Positions 59,601 to 64,000 of a stretch of DNA of 64,000 nucleotides are shown piece after piece. The DNA lies in contig OZ316891.1 in the NCBI GenBank assembly GCA_973895155.1, positions 9,424,001-9,488,000 of the forward strand. Reading direction: 5' to 3'. The stretch's first letter is position 1, and each line of letters starts with the position of its first letter. This DNA is from Marsupella aquatica. Taxonomy: Eukaryota; Marchantiophyta. The notes beneath the pieces are model-generated. The model saw nothing but the letters and a program-made list of their open reading frames with translations, was not told where the DNA came from and ran no database searches. Made by a program: the position numbers and the translations under genes.

Positions 59601-60977
59601 ATATCAACACGACATAAAATTCTGTATTATTCCAGACAATCAGTACGTTTTTGAAGTCTGCAGCAAACGATTCTGGCGGAGGTATGTTGAATAGATGGTA
59701 GAACTTACAGTGCCCTTATAGATGTCAAGTTTCCAAGCTCAGGAGGAATTGGTCCAAAAAACTTGTTCTCGTGAAGCCCCCTGTACGAATGAACGAGATT
59801 TACACGACAATGAAGCATGTCATTCCCAGTATTCTTTGAAAGTAATCCAGACTCTCTAGACGCAATGTTCGTCTTTGAATGGGATGGCGAAAAAATGGAT
59901 CGCTGTGCATTTGTTGCCTGATGATAATTTGAACGCAGTTAAACCTTCTCGTAATGTGACCATGGACCGCCTGCTGTTGAGAAAGTGAAGCTCAAGGTTG
60001 GATGGAACAAACCGTTTAAAACAGACCGGAGGACAAAGCATTTGGAGCCTCACAGGGCCTAGAAGATCAAATGGGCAGAGAGTGCAAAATAGACAGCCGG
60101 TCAGGCGAGTATGTGCGAGCAAGTTATGGTTTGTCGTCCAGCTTACAATCTCCTCAGATGAGTTAGCTTTCCGAGGACTGGCGGAATAGGTCCACTCAAG
60201 TGTCGATAGGGCAGATTCCTGCGGAGCGTTGCGAACAATCAAGTAAGATTTTCGGATTGGCATCATCTTGACAATAGATTGACACGCCTGAACTCAATTC
60301 ATGTTTTCGTTGCGAAAATCACAGAGACAAAAAGCGAAAACTTTGTCGAATCCTTACAGATGGGTAACAAAGGTGTTGTTCACGTCGCATCGAACACCTG
60401 TCCAGTAGCATGGATTTTCGTCGCTTGCATTCCAGTTCTGAAGGACAAATTCTGAGTTGAGAAGTTTCATCTTGAATGTCAACAGAATCCAACCTGCAGT
60501 GGTGACCAACACGGTTCCATCGTCAAATTCTAGCATCTCGATCTCTGGTTCATCCTAGATACCAAGACAACAACGCAATCATTCGTAAAGATCGATTTCA
60601 CATGCAGACGTTCTTCATTCTTACAGCTTCTTTAATGTCCGAGAAATCAACCTTGTTATACTTTAGAGTCTCGTTTACACTTCTCCTGCAATAGAACTCA
60701 AAAAGTGTGGTCTCAACTGACAGGAAACTTTGGCTCGGACTGTAAGCACCGTGGCCACAACTCTAAGGTCGTCTATGTCGCCAACAGAAAGAAATGGGCA
60801 ACAGAAAGAAATGGACGTCTCTTGTCCCAAGACACGGACAACTAACTCGCCCTTTTAAGTCTGGTTTAGGATGGACGATGTTGCCATACCGTCTCGTGAT
60901 AGTCCTTGGCTGGTTCTCCATTGTAGACAGAAGAGCAGGAGAATAGAAATTAACGTTCCCAACTTCATGACCCTCAT
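56611..60977 (-). CDS. FEI: FEI-type leucine-rich-repeat receptor-like kinase, 13 exons
   Basis: FEI kinases act at the plasma membrane in cell-wall synthesis and growth signalling. Exons on the minus strand: 60977-60890, 60493-60358, 60218-60147, 59780-59709, 59566-59495, 59384-59313, 59154-59083, 58922-58768, 58664-58485, 58155-57820, 57670-57416, 57242-57109, 56913-56611; 648 residues. Residues 1-25 form a signal peptide. The N-terminal LRR cap includes [17 protein letters not shown]. Five repeats follow, each on its own 72-base exon in the same phase. A Pro-rich juxtamembrane stretch precedes one membrane helix (about 258-282). The kinase has the glycine loop GSGGFG (339-344), K360 in FAVKK, HRD with D458 and DFG with D476, so it should be active and of the RD class. 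[18 protein letters not shown] and [18 protein letters not shown] are hallmarks of the FEI subfamily. The C-terminal tail is longer than in Arabidopsis FEI1. Confidence 0.95.
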
Positions 60978-62530
60978 TTCACATCCGTAGCTGCACGCAT
61001 TACCACCGTACGTTCAAAACGACATATTCACGAAGTCAGTTGAAGCGATGTCAAAAGCGGTATCTAACTACAAGCAGTGGCAACTAGCCCAAATGCTTTC
61101 CCCGATTCAAGCTCAAATTGCGTCCGTTTCAATTCAAGCAGACGAGAGACATTCCTACACCCACGGCTGGACCATAAAATGAATATTGTCAAGGAAGCGT
61201 TTCATCGCACTTCAGTGTAAGAAAAGAAAACCGTCCACGCAGCTGAGAAGTCCACGGCTACGAATCACTCATTTGGGTGCACGGGGAGGTGTGACGTACG
61301 TCTGGTTCAACCTCGTACTATACAGAAAAACTTGATGGCAAGAAATGAAGCTAATGGCAGAGAAATCAGTCAAAGCTTTTCTCTCGACAGAAACTACCTC
61401 GGCGGTTATGACAGAGGACCGCCCATTTACAAAAGTGTAGTTCTCTCGACAGGACGGTCGGAGCTTCCTTAGACAGTCGTGCGTGACTGATGTCGTGAAT
61501 TCGGAGTTAAAATAAGGCATGTCTCTCGGGATCTAGCCAGGAGAAATGTATGCATTGAATGCAACTCGCCAACGTAGACAGATTGATAACTCATTAGAGT
61601 AGCTACCGTACTGTAGCCAACCAGCCTCAGTCGTTTTCTATCAGAACGGGCTGAATATCAAATGAAGTTCTGTTTCTTGAACAATGTATGTTCTTCTGCA
61701 GCCAAATGGAATTCTGCTCGAGGGCCCGAATTATGACTCAAACTCTAACTCCGAGATTATTCGACAGCATGCTCGTACCACGAGAAAGTGTGCACGCCCT
61801 ATGGCATTGGATCTCCCGTCGCCGAAAACATTCATGAAGGTCTAAAGGAGTCAATGTCACAAGTTTTCGTAGTTTTCAGATTGGAAAGAAAGCTGCCACT
61901 AGTGAATGAGCCCGTCAGGTGATCAGCGTTGGCAACTAATCATTCTTGGCCCTTCGCGATTCGTTGAGCGATGTAATATGCGACAAATGACCGGGAATAA
62001 ATTATCATTCCGCCCTCCGATACCAGGCACTCTCCGCAAAAATATTACCAGGACATTGGACTCGCCCCCTATTCGTGACTTTCCAATTACCCATCATCAA
62101 CATGAACCTGAGCAAACTAAATCTCCCAAGTAGGCACACCTTTAGCAGCTGTTCTCTTTCTCCAGGTAATCGAATTCATGCGAACAAATGCTCTCCCATC
62201 CGCCAAGAAACCCAAAGTGAACGATGTCTGCAAAATATCGATCTCCCTGTATCTCGCCTTTCCTGGTACTACCAATCGAAACGAATTCAATGAGAACACA
62301 AAGCAGATAACAGTTCCAAGTGCGCTGCAGCTAGCATGGTCTAACCAATGCAGACCGATACAATGGTGGCTGGTTAGCGATTCTGAGGACAACAATAAAA
62401 TCGATCTCGTAGACAATAAGCCGACGATTCACAAACGGAACACGGCCACCGAGTCTAGTTAGCTCGATTCCTAGACAAACTAGACAAATCGGGACGAGAG
62501 GGTCTGATCGATCCCACAATGCCACACACT
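60978..62530. promoter_or_regulatory. Upstream region of the FEI-like gene
   Basis: Presumed promoter and leader of the minus-strand kinase gene, shared with a rightward transcription unit beginning near 62.6 kb. Frames at 61269-61520 (-) and 62117-62462 (both strands) are not supported as genes. No element was recognised with confidence. Confidence 0.4.
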
Positions 62531-63990
62531 TTTGGCCGTCAATTCAAAGTGCTCTAGCTACTGTAATTCTGGAGCTACCCCTCATCGACCACAATCAATG
62601 CAACAGCACCTAGAACAGCACCACACCACCTTCTTTGTCGTGAATACCTTTCCTTTGCTCTACTTCTCTCTCTTGGTCTCAGTCTCAGTCTCTCTCTCTC
62701 GCTCGCTCGCTCTCAAAGCAAATACGTCGGGACCGCGATCTTCGCCGCTTGCCGCTCAATTCCGAAAGCTCTATCTATCTACGCATTCAACACGAATTCC
62801 GCACGCACGCACGGAGGGGCTCGCGAGCGAGACAGGCAGCCCGATCGATCGATCGACCCACTCTCCTATTACACACAGTCTAGAAGCGTTCACGAAATCG
62901 ATCGAGCTCAGAGCTCACTGAACGACCGAATCATCCGTCCATTCGAGAATTGAGAAGAGGAGAATGAATTTGAGAGAGAACTCAAGCTAGAAAACGAAAC
63001 TTCCACGACTAACTACTATTTTTCATCATCACATCATCATGTCTTGTTTCAATCAATCAATCCAATCAATCCAATCGATCCAAGCGATCAGCCGAGCCGT
63101 CAACGTTAATCGAGTGCACCAATTCCGCTACTGGGTTCCACTGTTTGTTAGCTGTTGTGTTGTTTTGCTCTCACTCCTTGGCGTGGACTCATTCAGATAT
63201 CGTCGGTCAAGCTCAGAAGTAAATTCTCGCCCTCACGACGAATTCGGGCAGCAGCCGAATTTGCGGGAGGGAGAATGAAAGTCCTCTGCTTCGGACATCG
63301 GCCCGGGGTTAACGGCCGCTCGCCCCCGAGGTGACCGTTGGGGGGCGCTGCCCTCATCCGTTCGGCCGAGCGCCCTGGGCAGGAGGGCAAACGGGGCAGG
63401 GCAACTCGAAAGAAAAAACCAGCGGCTGTGAGTGAATTGTTTTAGGACCGTCGTGTGTCATGCGCCGTGTGTTTTCGGTTTGGGCTACCGTAATGTTTGT
63501 TTGTTTGTTTTTTGGGTTTTTTTGGTTTTTTTTCCTGTTGAAGAGACCGCGCTACAGCAGCCCGGAGTGGGGAGTGACGTCGGTACCAACTGACTTCAGT
63601 GCGACGGTCAGACCAGCCCTATCCGACACGTTACACTAGCATGTCTCAAACTTATTGCTTTTCAGGAAGCTGCTATGTTCGCTCAAAGAGCCGATGCAGT
63701 ATCTGATCTAACGGAGGATTTCGTACTCTCACTTTTGGGGGGTTATGTGGGCCGTAGATTGATCGTCCCTGGTATGTTTCATGACTCCTATTTCGGATCT
63801 TCGCTTCAGGTTTTACTATTCTGTTCCCTTTTTGGTTGCGTTACTACACGTGGCTTGAATTTTTCTGCCGATGAAACTATCTGTGGGACTAATTATGGAT
63901 TCAAAGCAAGTTGTTCACCATTGACATGTGCAACATTCGTCAGCAAATCTGAGTATTTAATGAGCATTAACTACGTTTTATAATGAGAGA
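62531..63990 (+). CDS. 5' end of an unidentified rightward gene, partial
   Basis: A pyrimidine-rich stretch (62640-62720), like the leaders of other plus-strand genes here, suggests a transcript start. Two candidate exons join in phase: one ending at a donor-like GGCT|GTGAGT (63427/63428) and encoding KKKPAA, the next at 63666-63771 encoding EAAMFAQRADAVSDLTEDFV and ending at a CCTG|GTATG donor. The first frame is open only from 63335, has no ATG, and is preceded by TGA. The true start is therefore unclear: translation may begin at the ATG in the second exon (63675), or an alternative first exon may exist. A separate ATG frame (63039-63278) has Ser-Ile-Gln repeats and a hydrophobic stretch. 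No family was recognised. Confidence 0.35.
63220..63420. other. GC-rich patch inside the leader region
   Basis: About 200 bases are clearly richer in G and C than the rest of the window, with runs such as cgcccccgag and gttggggggcgc. It sits around the candidate first exon of the rightward gene. It could be a CpG-rich promoter-proximal segment or sequence of different origin; no structure was resolved. Confidence 0.5.
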
Positions 63991-64000
63991 TGACAAGTTT

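Overview
The window is nuclear DNA of a land plant. Its genes are split into many short exons by GT-AG introns of about 80 to 700 bases. The products belong to plant families: exocyst SEC10, vacuolar GH38 alpha-mannosidase, IWR1/RDM4, a FEI-type LRR receptor kinase and a DUF7733-like membrane protein. CT-rich gene leaders and compact spacing would suit a bryophyte or another seed-free plant, but the sequence alone does not fix the species. The exon models were built by hand from splice sites, reading phase and remembered family conservation.

Layout. 1-4983 (+): the last 15 exons of SEC10, cut by the left edge. 6671-17122 (-): a complete 29-exon alpha-mannosidase, convergent with SEC10. 17123-30800: mostly a repeat-rich, gene-poor stretch with one single-exon membrane-protein gene (21882-22568, -), a tRNA-like SINE with target duplication (23844-24150), several local tandem or direct duplications and a nested fold-back structure at 28.6 kb. 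31359-32118 (+): a tentative unknown gene. 35886-39589 (-): a 10-exon IWR1/RDM4 gene. 42792-49396 (-): a complete but coding-defective Ty1/copia element with 110-base LTRs and a 5-base target duplication. It lies inside a 180-base-class tandem repeat whose units are seen on both sides. 51599-54750 (+): a plant coiled-coil protein of unknown function with a long, uORF-bearing CT-rich leader. 56611-60977 (-): a 13-exon FEI-like receptor kinase, convergent with the coiled-coil gene. After 62.6 kb: a CT-rich leader, a GC-rich patch and the first apparent exons of a rightward gene that leaves the window.

The host genes do not form a pathway. SEC10 acts in vesicle tethering, the mannosidase in vacuolar glycan turnover, IWR1/RDM4 in nuclear import of RNA polymerase, and FEI-type kinases in cell-wall and growth signalling. 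The less ordinary content is in the repeats: the SINE, the retrotransposon nested in a satellite-like array, the fold-back at 28.6 kb, and two diverged copies of an unnamed dispersed repeat near 19.3 and 41.1 kb. I found no convincing new multi-gene system. The best leads for something undescribed are the SINE family, the array around the copia element and the three unassigned coding candidates.
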